Shown here: positions 34,434-43,928 of the stretch, one piece after another
Position numbering within the stretch: position 1 is the first letter of the stretch
How the letters are laid out: the number at the start of each line of letters is the position of its first letter
NCBI RefSeq assembly: GCF_002042965.1
Contig: NZ_MZNT01000003.1
Location: 1 to 64,000 of the forward strand
Origin: Paenibacillus sp. 32352
GTDB taxonomy: Bacteria > Bacillota > Bacilli > Paenibacillales > NBRC-103111
Length of the DNA stretch: 64,000 bases
Reading direction: 5' to 3'
Made by a program: the position numbers and the translations under genes
Notes under the pieces: model-generated
The model's database searches: none
Told to the model about the DNA's origin: nothing
The model's input: the letters and a program-made list of their open reading frames with translations, nothing else

Positions 34434-36110
34434 TTGGCAAAGGATTCGCTAGTTAAAGGTACGTTGATATTGACATTAGCGGCGCTGGTCGCCCGCGCCT
34501 TGGGCGTGGTGCAGAGGATTCCGCTGATTTTACTGCTGGGCGATATCGGGATGGCGGCTTACGGAATCGCTTTTAACCTGTACTCGATGCTTCTTGTAGT
34601 CGCGACGGCCGGGATTCCTAGCGCGCTTAGCAAAATGATCTCGGAGCGTACGGCGCTAGGACTGCATGCGGAAGCAAACCGTGTATACCGTGCCGCATTG
34701 TGGTTTGCAGCGGCTGCAGGCGTCATTATGACCTTATTCCTGTATATTATTGCGCCTTATTATGCTGAAAGCATTATTAACCCGCAGGCGCTGCTCCCTA
34801 TTCAGGCCCTGGCTCCTGCACTGCTCTTGTTTCCGCTGATAGCGATTATGAGAGGTTATTTTCAAGGCCGCAGGATGATGATGCCTAACGGGCTCTCGCA
34901 AATTATCGAGCAGATATTCCGCGTCGTCACCTCGGTCGTGCTGGCTTATATTTTGCTTGGTCATAGCGTGGAGTGGGCTGTGGCCGGAGCTTCGTTCGGC
35001 GGAGTGATCGGCAGCGTCGCGGCAGCGGCTGTCATGGTCTACTACGCCCTGCGCCTCCGCCGAAGCGATGCCGCTGAGCGGGTGGCTGCGACGGCGGCTG
35101 CGGATCAAACCAAGGAAGGCGTTACGCGCAGCACGCTTTCCTTCAAGACGATTTACAGCCAAATGTTCAAGCTTTCGATTCCTATCGTTATCTTTTCGAT
35201 GACGGTGACACTCATTTACACGATCGATTCCTCGATAGTGACTCTCCTGCTCAAAGACCAGGTGGGAGAGGAGAGCGCGCGGGAAGTTCTCGGGATTCTG
35301 GTCGGCAGGGCGCAGTCATTGGCCGGTATTCCGATCATCCTGGCCGTTGCCCTCAGTCAATCGGTCGTACCTATCATTTCGTCGGCTTATTCGCAAAAGG
35401 ATATGAACCAGGTATCCGATCAGACAGGGAAAGTGCTGCAGCTGTCCATCTTGAGCGGTCTTCCTATGGTGCTTGTCATCTGCTTGGCGGCGGCACCGAT
35501 TAATGCCTTTATTTTCGGCATTCCGAAGGACTCCGCAATCGTTGAAACCTATGCGGCTCCTATCATCATTGTGCTGACCGTCAGCGCCATTTTCCAGATC
35601 GTGATGCAAACCTCCGGTGCCGTGCTCATGGGCATGGGCAAGATGCGCGCGCTGATGCTGCACGTGGTTGCGGGCATCGCGGTGAAGCTGATTGCTAGCT
35701 TCGTTCTGGCGCCGTCCCTGGGCATCTACGGTATCATAGCCGCGACCTGTCTATGCTTTGTCATCATGACATGGCTCAACTTGCGTGTTCTTCGTAAGGA
35801 AGTGAACTTCCGGGTGCTGGGAGCCAAGCGCTGGGCCGGATTGAGCGTGACGACGGCTGTCATGGTCGTAGTCGGAATCGGTCTGGATTGGCTGACGCAG
35901 AGCTATGTAGTTCCATTCGGAAATCCGCGGTGGAACGCCTGTATTCAAACCATCATTATTTGCGCCATAGTAGGGGGAGCTTATCCTCTATTGCTATTTG
36001 CGACCCGAACCGTCGGCTTGTCGGATCTGCAGCATATGCCGCGGCCGCTTCAGAAGCTGGTCGGGCGTGTTGCTCCCGGACTTCTTCAAAAGGCCAAGCA
36101 GCATGGATAA
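34434..36110 (+). CDS. Polysaccharide/lipid flippase-like membrane protein (SpoVB/MurJ/YtgP type)
   Basis: About 558 residues, ~14 hydrophobic helices, MATE/MOP superfamily. LVKGTLILTLAALVARALGVVQRIPLILLLGDIGMAAYGIAFNLYSMLL and PSALSKMISE match the SpoVB/YtgP group that flips wall precursors or lipid-linked oligosaccharides. TTG start at 34434 with AGAGGGAAGG; another TTG at 34416 lies before that SD. Followed by a terminator. Confidence 0.88.
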   Translation: MAKDSLVKGTLILTLAALVARALGVVQRIPLILLLGDIGMAAYGIAFNLYSMLLVVATAGIPSALSKMISERTALGLHAEANRVYRAALWFAAAAGVIMTLFLYIIAPYYAESIINPQALLPIQALAPALLLFPLIAIMRGYFQGRRMMMPNGLSQIIEQIFRVVTSVVLAYILLGHSVEWAVAGASFGGVIGSVAAAAVMVYYALRLRRSDAAERVAATAAADQTKEGVTRSTLSFKTIYSQMFKLSIPIVIFSMTVTLIYTIDSSIVTLLLKDQVGEESAREVLGILVGRAQSLAGIPIILAVALSQSVVPIISSAYSQKDMNQVSDQTGKVLQLSILSGLPMVLVICLAAAPINAFIFGIPKDSAIVETYAAPIIIVLTVSAIFQIVMQTSGAVLMGMGKMRALMLHVVAGIAVKLIASFVLAPSLGIYGIIAATCLCFVIMTWLNLRVLRKEVNFRVLGAKRWAGLSVTTAVMVVVGIGLDWLTQSYVVPFGNPRWNACIQTIIICAIVGGAYPLLLFATRTVGLSDLQHMPRPLQKLVGRVAPGLLQKAKQHG

Positions 36111-36127
36111 TTGAATCTTAGAGGATT

Positions 36128-36144
36128 GCACGCTAGCAGCGTGC
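36128..36144. other. Small perfect hairpin after the flippase gene
   Basis: GCACGCT-AGC-AGCGTGC, no T tail. Lies 18 bp past the stop, before the true terminator. Confidence 0.5.
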
Positions 36145-36169
36145 CCGTCTTGAATTACATCATAAGAAT

Positions 36170-36215
36170 AACCGCCGGGACAAGCTGAGAAGACTGGGTA
36201 CCGGCGGTTTTTTTT
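36170..36215 (+). terminator. Terminator of the asnB-flippase region
   Basis: Arms AACCGCCGG / CCGGCGGTT then eight T. Confidence 0.85.
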
Positions 36216-36404
36216 GCCGTCTGGGGGCTCCCGGCAAGGTACCTGAATCAGCTTCAAAGCTTAAGCCCCGCTGTGCGGTGTTATGTTGGATGCAATGTCC
36301 TTGAAGGCTTATAATGCCTTTCCAGAGGTTCTCGGCTATGCTTTGAAATATGCTATACTGATTAGAATGGCAATCATTCGCATCTTTTTTAAGGGGTTAG
36401 TTGT

Positions 36405-39400
36405 ATGCTGAAGAACAGAAAATGGAACATCAGTTCTAAAATCGCCTTAGGCTATGTTTTAATTTTTTTGTGTATGGCCGCTTCGATTTTTTTCCTCATA
36501 AACCGGATTGATGATTTGCAAAAAGAAATTCATTTTATAGCCGACCATGATATTGAAGTCCATAATCTGGCGAATCAAATCGAGAAAAATGTACTGGATA
36601 TGGAAACCGGGCAAAGGGGATACGTCATTACGGGGGACAGCAGCTACCTGGAGCCATACAACGATGGCAAAAGGAATTGGCAGCAGGGCTACAGCCAGCT
36701 GTACGAACGGATCTCGGACAACCCGGCGCAGCAAAAAAATCTGGAAGCCATCAAGAGCAACATTGAAGCATGGATGGCAGCCTCCGGTGACAGGCTGATT
36801 CCGCTGCGCAAGGATAACAATATGGAGGAGATCCTCCGGTATTACAGGGACGATAAAGGCAAGAGATATATGGACCAGATGCGCTCTCAATGGGAGCATT
36901 TCCGCAGTGTGGAGAAGCAGCTGACGGATGAGCGTGTCGCCGACCTGGAGTCCAAAAACCGGGAGCTGCAATACGAATTGTATATTCTGATGGCGCTGGC
37001 ACTCCTTCTCTCGATTATTGGAACGTGGATGATTTCCCGCTCTGTCGTCCGAACGATTCGGCAGGTGGTTACAGCCATCAGGCAAATTGCTTCCTCGGAT
37101 AAAAATTTGGGCGATCGGATCGAAGTCCGGACAAGAGATGAAATCCGCGAGCTTGCGGAAGCGACCAACTTGCTGCTCGATAACGTTCAGAAGCAGGACT
37201 GGCTGAAATCAAGCATTGCCGAAATCGCGGAAATGAGCCAGGGCATTAATCACATCGAGGAGCTGGCACGATCGTTTATGACCAAGCTGGCAGTCGTTAC
37301 GAACGCTTCGCACGGGTCATTTTATATTCGCAGAGGGCAGGACGGACAGCAGCAGTTCGTTCGGATGGCTTCCTACGCGGGGGGCGGCTCATCGGCAGGA
37401 AAGTCTGTCATCCCGATGGGTGAAGGACTTGTGGGACAGGCAGCGGTCGAGAACCGGATTTTGCTGCTGCAGGATATTCCGGAATCCTATATTCAGATTA
37501 CGTCCGGACTTGGCGGTGCCGCTCCGAGAAGCTTGCTGGTTACGCCGGTAGCTTATGAAGGCCGGGTTGAGGCCGTATTTGAGCTGGCCTCCTTCGAGCC
37601 GTTCAGCGAGCTTCATCTGGAGCTGCTGGAGCAGGTGCGCGCCTCCTTCGGAACGGTGGTCAACAGCGTGCTGGGGCGGATGGAAATTGCCCGCTTATTA
37701 CGTGAATCCCAGGCGTTTGCAGAGGAGCTGCAGACGCAGTCCGAGGAGCTGCAAGCTCAATCGGAGGAGCTGCTGAGTCAGCAGGAGGAGATGAAGGCTT
37801 CCAACGAATCATTGAAGCGATCCGAAGAACGTCTGCAGCGGCAGCAGGATGAGCTGGAGAAGGTCAATGCGGAATTGTCCAAACGCACCTCCCAGCTGGA
37901 GGCGCAGGTCCGTTTCTCTGAAGAGGTCAATATGGAGATCGAACGGCAGAAGGAAGCCTTGCAGAAGCGGACGGAGGAATTGACGACGATGTCCAAATAC
38001 AAGTCCGAATTTTTGGCCAACATGTCGCACGAGCTGCGAACTCCGCTGAACAGCATGCTGATTCTGTCCCAGTTCCTTGCGGAAAACAAGGAAGGGAATT
38101 TAAGCGACAAGCAGGTGGAATTTGCGCATACGATTCATGCATCCGGAAGCGACCTGCTGCGCTTGATTGATGAAATTCTCGACTTGTCCAAGGTAGAAGC
38201 CGGGAAGCTCGAGCTGAATGTCGACCTGACGGTAGTCGAAGATATAGCGGGCATGCTTCACCGTAATTTTCAGCCTCTTGCCATGAAGAAGGGACTGCGA
38301 TTCCGGGTCGAGACAGATCCGCAGGTTCCGCCTTACTTCTATACGGACAGTCACCGGCTCATGCAGATTTTGAAAAACTTCTTGTCGAACGCCTTCAAGT
38401 TTACACCGCAGGGCGAGGTTTCCCTTCGCATTTACCCGACGGAATTTGCCTTCACCGAGGCTCCGGGAATTGTCGGCCAGAAGGCCGTTGCATTCGCGGT
38501 TACCGACAGCGGGATAGGGATTCCTAAGGACAAGCAGGAGCTGATCTTCGAAGCGTTTCAACAGGTAGACGGGACGACAAGCCGTAAATTCGGCGGGACC
38601 GGACTCGGTCTTACCATCAGCCGTGAGCTCGCGCAGCTGCTCGGCGGAGATATCCGCGTCGAAAGCGAAAGCGGGCAGGGCAGCACGTTTACGCTCTACA
38701 TTCCGGCGAAGATGGAGCTGGATGGCGCGCCATCCTTGAATGAATCGATGAGGGAAGCTGCAGCTGCGGTGGAAACAGCGGCTTCAGAGCCGGCTAGACC
38801 TGCGGTTCCCCATATTAGCGATATCGTCATCCCTCAAGTGGCATTGTCGGATCCGGGGCTTCTCCTGCCGGGTGAGGTAGAGGATGACAGGGAGGCCATC
38901 GAGACTGGCGATAAGGTCATGCTGATCATCGAGGATGATGTTCCGTTCGCCAAATGTATCCTGGATATGGCCCGATTCCGCGGCTTTAAGGGCTTGGTCG
39001 CAACACAGGGCGACAAAGGCTTGGCGCTGGCCAACAAATATAAGCCGTATATGATTATGCTCGATATTCATCTGCCGGTCATGGACGGCTGGACCGTTCT
39101 GGACCTCCTTAAGCAAAATCCGGAAACCCGCCATATTCCGGTTCATGTGCTGTCCGTAGTGGACGAGCCGCAGCAAAGCCTGGTATCCGGGGCGATGGCC
39201 TATATGAAAAAGCCGGTCAGCAAGGACATGCTGGAGCAGGCCTTCAACCATATGGAAGAGCAATTGAACCGGGTTCCGAAGCGCTTGCTTATCGTTGAGG
39301 ACAACGTGCCGCTTCGCGACGGCCTGGTCGAGCTGATTGCCCATGACGATGTAGCCATTACGGCGGTAGGCTATGGGGAAGAGGCGCTGCGTGAGCTTCA

Positions 39401-40082
39401 TGCCGGGCATTTTGACTGCATGGTGCTCGATCTGGAGCTGGCCGACATGTCCGGCTTCGAGCTGCTGGACCGGATTCGCCATATAGACCGGCTGCGCACG
39501 CTGCCGATTATTATTTTTACCGGCAAAGATTTGGACATGAAGCAGGAGAGGGAGCTGCGCAAATATGCGGAGAGCATTATTGTCAAAAATGTAAAGTCGC
39601 AGGAGCGGCTCTATGCGGAAACGGCGCTATACCTGCACAGGGTGGAATCCCAGCTTCCAGAGGAACGAAGAAAGCTTCTGCATAAGCTCAACAATGCGGA
39701 GGATGTGTTCGCCGGCAAGCATATTATGCTGGTGGAGGACGATATTCGCAACGTATTCGCGCTCAGCAATGTCTTGGAGGAGCACAAGCTTAAGATAACC
39801 TATGCCGAGAACGGGCGGGAAGCGCTGAATCTGCTGGAGCAAAACCCGGACATCGATCTGGTGCTGATGGACATCATGATGCCGGAGATGGACGGCTACG
39901 AAGCCATGAAGCGTATCCGCAGCAATCCGAGGCACGAGCAGCTGCCGGTCATCGCCCTCACGGCGAAGGCCATGAAGGAGGACAGGCAAAAATGCATAGA
40001 AGCCGGAGCTTCCGATTATATCAGCAAGCCTATTAATACAGACAAGCTGCTTTCGATGCTGAAGGTGTGGTTATATAAGTAA
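36405..40082 (+). CDS. Hybrid sensor histidine kinase with three receiver domains
   Basis: 1225 residues. TM1 (~14-30), extracellular CHASE3-like helical sensor (~35-185), TM2 (~190-210), HAMP (~210-265), GAF (~290-425), coiled coil rich in Glu/Gln (~430-535), HisKA with H542 in FLANMSHELRTP, HATPase (N box NAFKFT, DSGIGIPKD, GTGLGLTIS), then three receivers with phospho-acceptors D887, D1009 and D1156. Resembles the large multi-REC kinases linked to stress or surface behaviour. An extended -10 (TGCTATACT, ~36351) precedes it. The SD AAGGGG is present. Six bases separate it from the following ORF's first in-frame start. Confidence 0.93.
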   Translation: MLKNRKWNISSKIALGYVLIFLCMAASIFFLINRIDDLQKEIHFIADHDIEVHNLANQIEKNVLDMETGQRGYVITGDSSYLEPYNDGKRNWQQGYSQLYERISDNPAQQKNLEAIKSNIEAWMAASGDRLIPLRKDNNMEEILRYYRDDKGKRYMDQMRSQWEHFRSVEKQLTDERVADLESKNRELQYELYILMALALLLSIIGTWMISRSVVRTIRQVVTAIRQIASSDKNLGDRIEVRTRDEIRELAEATNLLLDNVQKQDWLKSSIAEIAEMSQGINHIEELARSFMTKLAVVTNASHGSFYIRRGQDGQQQFVRMASYAGGGSSAGKSVIPMGEGLVGQAAVENRILLLQDIPESYIQITSGLGGAAPRSLLVTPVAYEGRVEAVFELASFEPFSELHLELLEQVRASFGTVVNSVLGRMEIARLLRESQAFAEELQTQSEELQAQSEELLSQQEEMKASNESLKRSEERLQRQQDELEKVNAELSKRTSQLEAQVRFSEEVNMEIERQKEALQKRTEELTTMSKYKSEFLANMSHELRTPLNSMLILSQFLAENKEGNLSDKQVEFAHTIHASGSDLLRLIDEILDLSKVEAGKLELNVDLTVVEDIAGMLHRNFQPLAMKKGLRFRVETDPQVPPYFYTDSHRLMQILKNFLSNAFKFTPQGEVSLRIYPTEFAFTEAPGIVGQKAVAFAVTDSGIGIPKDKQELIFEAFQQVDGTTSRKFGGTGLGLTISRELAQLLGGDIRVESESGQGSTFTLYIPAKMELDGAPSLNESMREAAAAVETAASEPARPAVPHISDIVIPQVALSDPGLLLPGEVEDDREAIETGDKVMLIIEDDVPFAKCILDMARFRGFKGLVATQGDKGLALANKYKPYMIMLDIHLPVMDGWTVLDLLKQNPETRHIPVHVLSVVDEPQQSLVSGAMAYMKKPVSKDMLEQAFNHMEEQLNRVPKRLLIVEDNVPLRDGLVELIAHDDVAITAVGYGEEALRELHAGHFDCMVLDLELADMSGFELLDRIRHIDRLRTLPIIIFTGKDLDMKQERELRKYAESIIVKNVKSQERLYAETALYLHRVESQLPEERRKLLHKLNNAEDVFAGKHIMLVEDDIRNVFALSNVLEEHKLKITYAENGREALNLLEQNPDIDLVLMDIMMPEMDGYEAMKRIRSNPRHEQLPVIALTAKAMKEDRQKCIEAGASDYISKPINTDKLLSMLKVWLYK

Positions 40083-40097
40083 GGAGGGGTGAAGACG

Positions 40098-40964
40098 TTG
40101 TCGGATTACAAGGGCCATCTCCCGTCGTCGGAGGAGCCAGTGGATGATGAGAGGCAGAGGATCGAGATCGAGCTGCTGCTTGAGGGCATATACCGCCTGT
40201 ACGGCAATGATTTTCGGGATTATGCCTATGATTCCATTTGCCGGCGCATTACTCATTTCGTGAAGCAGCAAGGGCTGCCTTCGATTACGGCCCTATTGGA
40301 GCGGGTGCTGCACGATCCGAATATGATCGAGCCTTTGCTGCGCAGCTTGACGATCAATGTGACCGAAATGTTTCGAACGCCCTCCTTGTTTCTTTATTTT
40401 CGCAATAAAGTCGTGCCTTTTCTCCATACGTATCCCTCTATTCGGATATGGCATGCCGGCTGCTCGACCGGAGAAGAAGTGCTGTCCATGGCCATCCTGC
40501 TGCGGGAGGAAGGACTGTACGAGAAGGCCCGCCTCTATGCGACCGATATCGATCAGGAAGCGCTGGAGCAGGCGCAGTCCGGCAAGGTGCTGCTCAGCAG
40601 CATGCAGCAGTACACGCACAATTATATCGCCTCTGGCGGCAAAGGCTCGTTCTCGGATTATTATACGGTCGATGCTCAAGATAAGGTGACGTTTAACAGC
40701 TCTCTCTTAAAGCACGTCCTGTTCGCCAAGCATAATCTCGTGACCGATCAATCCTTTAACGAGTTTCACGTGATTTTTTGCCGGAATGTGATGATCTATT
40801 TCAACCGGAACCTGCAGAAGCGGGTACACCGTCTATTCTACGAAAGTCTGTCCCGGTTCGGCATGCTAGTTCTTGGAGAACGCGAGACGATCAGGTTCAG
40901 CGGCTTTGAAGCCTGTTATGATACCGTAAGCTCCGAGGAAAAAGTTTATCAAAAGATCAAATAA
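40098..40964 (+). CDS. CheR-type protein-glutamate methyltransferase
   Basis: About 288 residues. N-terminal helical CheR domain and SAM-binding domain with IRIWHAGCSTGEEVLSMAILL, ATDIDQEALEQA and FHVIFCRNVMIYF. It transfers methyl groups from SAM to Glu side chains of receptors. AAGGAGG spaced 10 nt from TTG 40098 is preferred; GTG 40089 abuts the SD. It follows the hybrid kinase immediately, with no chemoreceptor or cheB nearby. Confidence 0.9.
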   Translation: MSDYKGHLPSSEEPVDDERQRIEIELLLEGIYRLYGNDFRDYAYDSICRRITHFVKQQGLPSITALLERVLHDPNMIEPLLRSLTINVTEMFRTPSLFLYFRNKVVPFLHTYPSIRIWHAGCSTGEEVLSMAILLREEGLYEKARLYATDIDQEALEQAQSGKVLLSSMQQYTHNYIASGGKGSFSDYYTVDAQDKVTFNSSLLKHVLFAKHNLVTDQSFNEFHVIFCRNVMIYFNRNLQKRVHRLFYESLSRFGMLVLGERETIRFSGFEACYDTVSSEEKVYQKIK

Positions 40965-40969
40965 AATTG

Positions 40970-41026
40970 CAGAAGCCTCCTTTTCTTCAAGCCTTCAAGC
41001 TGGGCGAAGCACGGGAGGTTTTTTGG
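40970..41026 (+). terminator. Possible terminator after cheR
   Basis: GCCTCC can pair with GGGAGGT across a long loop with a further partial stem (CTTC/GAAG), followed by TTTTTT. Confidence 0.5.
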
Positions 41027-41108
41027 TGCTTTCAGGAGCCTTTGTTTAGCCGGGTTTCCGGCGGGTTAATGAGTGATAGAACCCAGATAACGGATGGAGG
41101 CGATCCAG

Positions 41109-42857
41109 ATGCTGTTAGAGTGCTTATACCATGCGGCCCAAAGCAACTGGGCTTATGCGTACGATAACGAAACGCTTCATCTTCGACTTAGAACGAAGCG
41201 GGATGATGTGGAAGAAGTGGTGGCGGAAACAGGAGATAAATATGATTGGGAACGTACCTATGCCGAGTATTCGCTCGTCAAAATGGCAGCGGACGGGATG
41301 TTCGATTATTGGGAGGTCTCCGTGGTGCCGCCCTACCGGCGGGTGAGCTACTGCTTTCGGCTGAGAGCGGGCTCCGAAACCGTATGGATGACGGAAAACG
41401 GCATTCAGCATGATAGGCCGGCGCCTACCGGCGATTATTATGACTTTCCATATATCCATCCGATTGATACGAATTCGGTCCCGGAATGGGCCAAATCGGC
41501 TGTGTTTTATCAAATCTTTCCCGACCGGTTTGCGAACGGGGATCCTTCCAATGATCCTGAGGGAGTCTCTCCATGGGGGGAGCAGCCGACCGGCGACAAT
41601 CGGTTCGGTGGCGATCTGCAGGGGATTATGGACAAGCTGGATTACCTGACCGATCTCGGCATCAATGCGATCTATCTCACTCCAGTCTTTGAAGCGCCGT
41701 CGAACCATAAGTACGATACGACCAATTATAAAAAGGTCGACCCGTCGTTCGGCAGCAATGAGCTCCTCCGCAAGCTGGTGGACGCATGTCACGCCAGGGA
41801 TATTCGAATCATTCTGGACGCCGTGTTCAATCATTGCGGCGAGCAATTCCCTCCATTTCAAGACGTATTGAAGCATGGAGAGCAGTCGGAGTATGCCGAT
41901 TGGTTCCACGTCAACAGCTTTCCCATTGAATGTAAGGATGGTATACCGTCCTACGATACATTCGGATTTTTCGGCAGCATGCCCAAGCTGAATACAGCCA
42001 ATCCGAAGGTGAAGCATTATTTGCTGGATGTTGTAGAATATTGGACGAAGGAAGTAGGCGTCGACGGCTGGCGGCTCGATGTGGCCAACGAGGTAGACCA
42101 TCACTTCTGGAGAGATTTCCGCAAGGTGGTGAAAGCTGCCAATCCGGAAGCTTACATAGTCGGGGAAGTATGGAGTGATTCCTTGAAATGGCTGATGGGT
42201 GACCAATTCGACTCCGTGATGAATTATCCGTTCTCTAATAAGCTGCTGGAATTTTTCTCGGCATCGTCTATGGACGGCTTCACCTTCGCGAACCGTATGG
42301 GCGGATTGCTGATGCGGTACCCGCAGCAGACGAACGAGGTTGTCTTTAACATGCTGTGCAGCCATGATACGCCGAGGGCGCTGACCCGGGTTGGGGGCGA
42401 TAAGCGGAGATTGAAGCTGTGCATTGTATTTTTGCTGACCTACATGGGGACGCCGTGTATCTTCTACGGAGACGAAATCGGTCTTACCGGCAAGGACGAT
42501 CCGGACTGCCGCAAGTGTATGGAATGGGACCCGGACAAGCAGGACCGGGAGCTGTATGATTTCTACAAGCTTCTGATCGGCCTGCGCCGCAAGCGGGAGG
42601 CGCTTGTCAAAGGGAGCTTCCGGTTCCTGAAGGCGGATCGGGGTGACTCCAGGATTATTTATGAACGTCTGGGAGGAGGGGAGCATTTTACCGTCTGGAT
42701 GAATAATACGGAGGAGACGACAGTGCTCTCGCATCCGATGGATACTGCGGACTGGTCCGATGCGCTGACGGGGGAAGAGGTGCGTCCCGAAGACGGGATG
42801 ATGCATCTGGAATTGGAGCCGCTAGGCTACCGTATATTGCGCCGCAGGCTGGAGTAG
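41109..42857 (+). CDS. GH13 alpha-glycosidase (neopullulanase/maltogenic amylase type)
   Basis: 582 residues, normal length. N-terminal CBM34-like domain (MLLECLYHAAQSNWAYAYDNETLHLRL), then a TIM barrel with VFYQIFPDRFANGDP, the nucleophile Asp in GWRLDVANE, acid/base Glu in VGEVW and Asp in CSHDTPR. Cytoplasmic (no signal peptide): debranching or hydrolysis of maltodextrins and cyclodextrins. GGAGGCGATCCAG-ATG at 41109 is the start; ATG 41094 lies upstream of the SD. No sugar transporter is adjacent. Confidence 0.93.
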   Translation: MLLECLYHAAQSNWAYAYDNETLHLRLRTKRDDVEEVVAETGDKYDWERTYAEYSLVKMAADGMFDYWEVSVVPPYRRVSYCFRLRAGSETVWMTENGIQHDRPAPTGDYYDFPYIHPIDTNSVPEWAKSAVFYQIFPDRFANGDPSNDPEGVSPWGEQPTGDNRFGGDLQGIMDKLDYLTDLGINAIYLTPVFEAPSNHKYDTTNYKKVDPSFGSNELLRKLVDACHARDIRIILDAVFNHCGEQFPPFQDVLKHGEQSEYADWFHVNSFPIECKDGIPSYDTFGFFGSMPKLNTANPKVKHYLLDVVEYWTKEVGVDGWRLDVANEVDHHFWRDFRKVVKAANPEAYIVGEVWSDSLKWLMGDQFDSVMNYPFSNKLLEFFSASSMDGFTFANRMGGLLMRYPQQTNEVVFNMLCSHDTPRALTRVGGDKRRLKLCIVFLLTYMGTPCIFYGDEIGLTGKDDPDCRKCMEWDPDKQDRELYDFYKLLIGLRRKREALVKGSFRFLKADRGDSRIIYERLGGGEHFTVWMNNTEETTVLSHPMDTADWSDALTGEEVRPEDGMMHLELEPLGYRILRRRLE

Positions 42858-42923
42858 CTGGTATGTTCAGCCCATCCTAATCATGATAAGATAAGGAAAC
42901 AAACATGGGATGGCAGGGGAGAC

Positions 42924-43382
42924 ATGAATACGATGACCAACAGAACGATACGGCAGGCTGAACAGAGAGACGTGGATCAGCTGATGACTTTGATGAACCA
43001 GTACATCGATTTTTACGAAAGCCCTCGACCCGACGAGCAAGCGCTGCGCCAATTTATTAACCGCCTGCAGGAGAATCCTGCTTCGGGGGTCCAGTTCGTA
43101 GCCGAGCGGGAAGGAAGGCTGACCGGGTTTGCAACGCTGTATTTTACCTACAGCACGCTGCAGCTGAAGCCCGCGGCTATTATGAATGATCTGTTCGTTA
43201 CAGCCGGCGAGCGGGGCTTAGGGACGGGCGAGGAGCTGTTCCAGACCTGTCTCCGGCACGTCCGATCAAACGGATTTGCCTGTATGACCTGGGAGACGGC
43301 TCAGGATAATCTGGCCGCGCAGTCCTTTTATAGCAAAATGGGCGGTCATCGTTCCAGCTGGCTTGTCTACGAAATAAGCTGA
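42924..43382 (+). CDS. GNAT family N-acetyltransferase
   Basis: 152 residues. IRQAEQRDVDQLMTLM opens the fold; VTAGERGLGTGEELFQTCLRHVRSNG is the acetyl-CoA loop and WETAQDNLAAQSFYSKMGG the C-terminal signature. Substrate unknown. Start 42924 or the ATG three codons later (42933), which has the better SD spacing (GGGGAG, 11 nt). Confidence 0.88.
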   Translation: MNTMTNRTIRQAEQRDVDQLMTLMNQYIDFYESPRPDEQALRQFINRLQENPASGVQFVAEREGRLTGFATLYFTYSTLQLKPAAIMNDLFVTAGERGLGTGEELFQTCLRHVRSNGFACMTWETAQDNLAAQSFYSKMGGHRSSWLVYEIS

Positions 43383-43481
43383 TAATAAAGCGGCATAACC
43401 ACGGCGTCGCCTGCTCTCTACACCAGGGAAGCTTGGATGCCGGGGCGGCTCTTTATGGATAGAATGGAAAGGAGAGCCCGG

Positions 43482-43928
43482 ATGAGAACAAGGCTGCTGC
43501 AATATAGTTTTATCTGGATGATCGTGCTGCTCACGGCATGCAGTCAGACCTTTCCGGTGAAGACAGCCTCCGTTACAGCATTAAGCAAGGAGCTGCGGGA
43601 GCTGTCCCCGCAGGTATCATCAGTGCGCTGCTCGTTCACACGTCCTGAGCTTACTTGCAGAGTCAATGTGTCCACCGATCCGGATGAGCAGCTGCTGGAC
43701 TCGATTCTCGAGAAGGTCAAGGCATTCTCCACGCTGGATCATATGGATGAGATTGCTCGCAAGGTTCACTGGAACGACCACATATGGGAAATCAGGCTGG
43801 TCATAGATCAAGACCGTCGTCCTGAACAATCGCAGCCATATGAATATTCCGCTTCCTACTACCGTTACAACATCAATCCTGCCGTGCAGGAGGTCGATGC
43901 CTACCAAACCTGGAGCCGCTCCAACTAA
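43482..43928 (+). CDS. Small lipoprotein of unknown function
   Basis: 148 residues with a lipoprotein signal (MRTRLLQYSFIWMIVLLTAC, lipobox LLTAC). The mature part (~130 residues) has two Cys (RCSFTRPELTCR) that could form a disulphide and an aromatic C-terminus. AAAGGAGAGCCCGG-ATG sets the start. No family recognised. Converges with the DUF2515 gene. Confidence 0.7.
   Translation: MRTRLLQYSFIWMIVLLTACSQTFPVKTASVTALSKELRELSPQVSSVRCSFTRPELTCRVNVSTDPDEQLLDSILEKVKAFSTLDHMDEIARKVHWNDHIWEIRLVIDQDRRPEQSQPYEYSASYYRYNINPAVQEVDAYQTWSRSN

Noticed and set aside
41124..42806. 560-codon minus-strand ORF opposite the GH13 gene
   Set aside because: Shadow frame; the GH13 catalytic residues are on the plus strand and no SD or domain supports the antisense frame.
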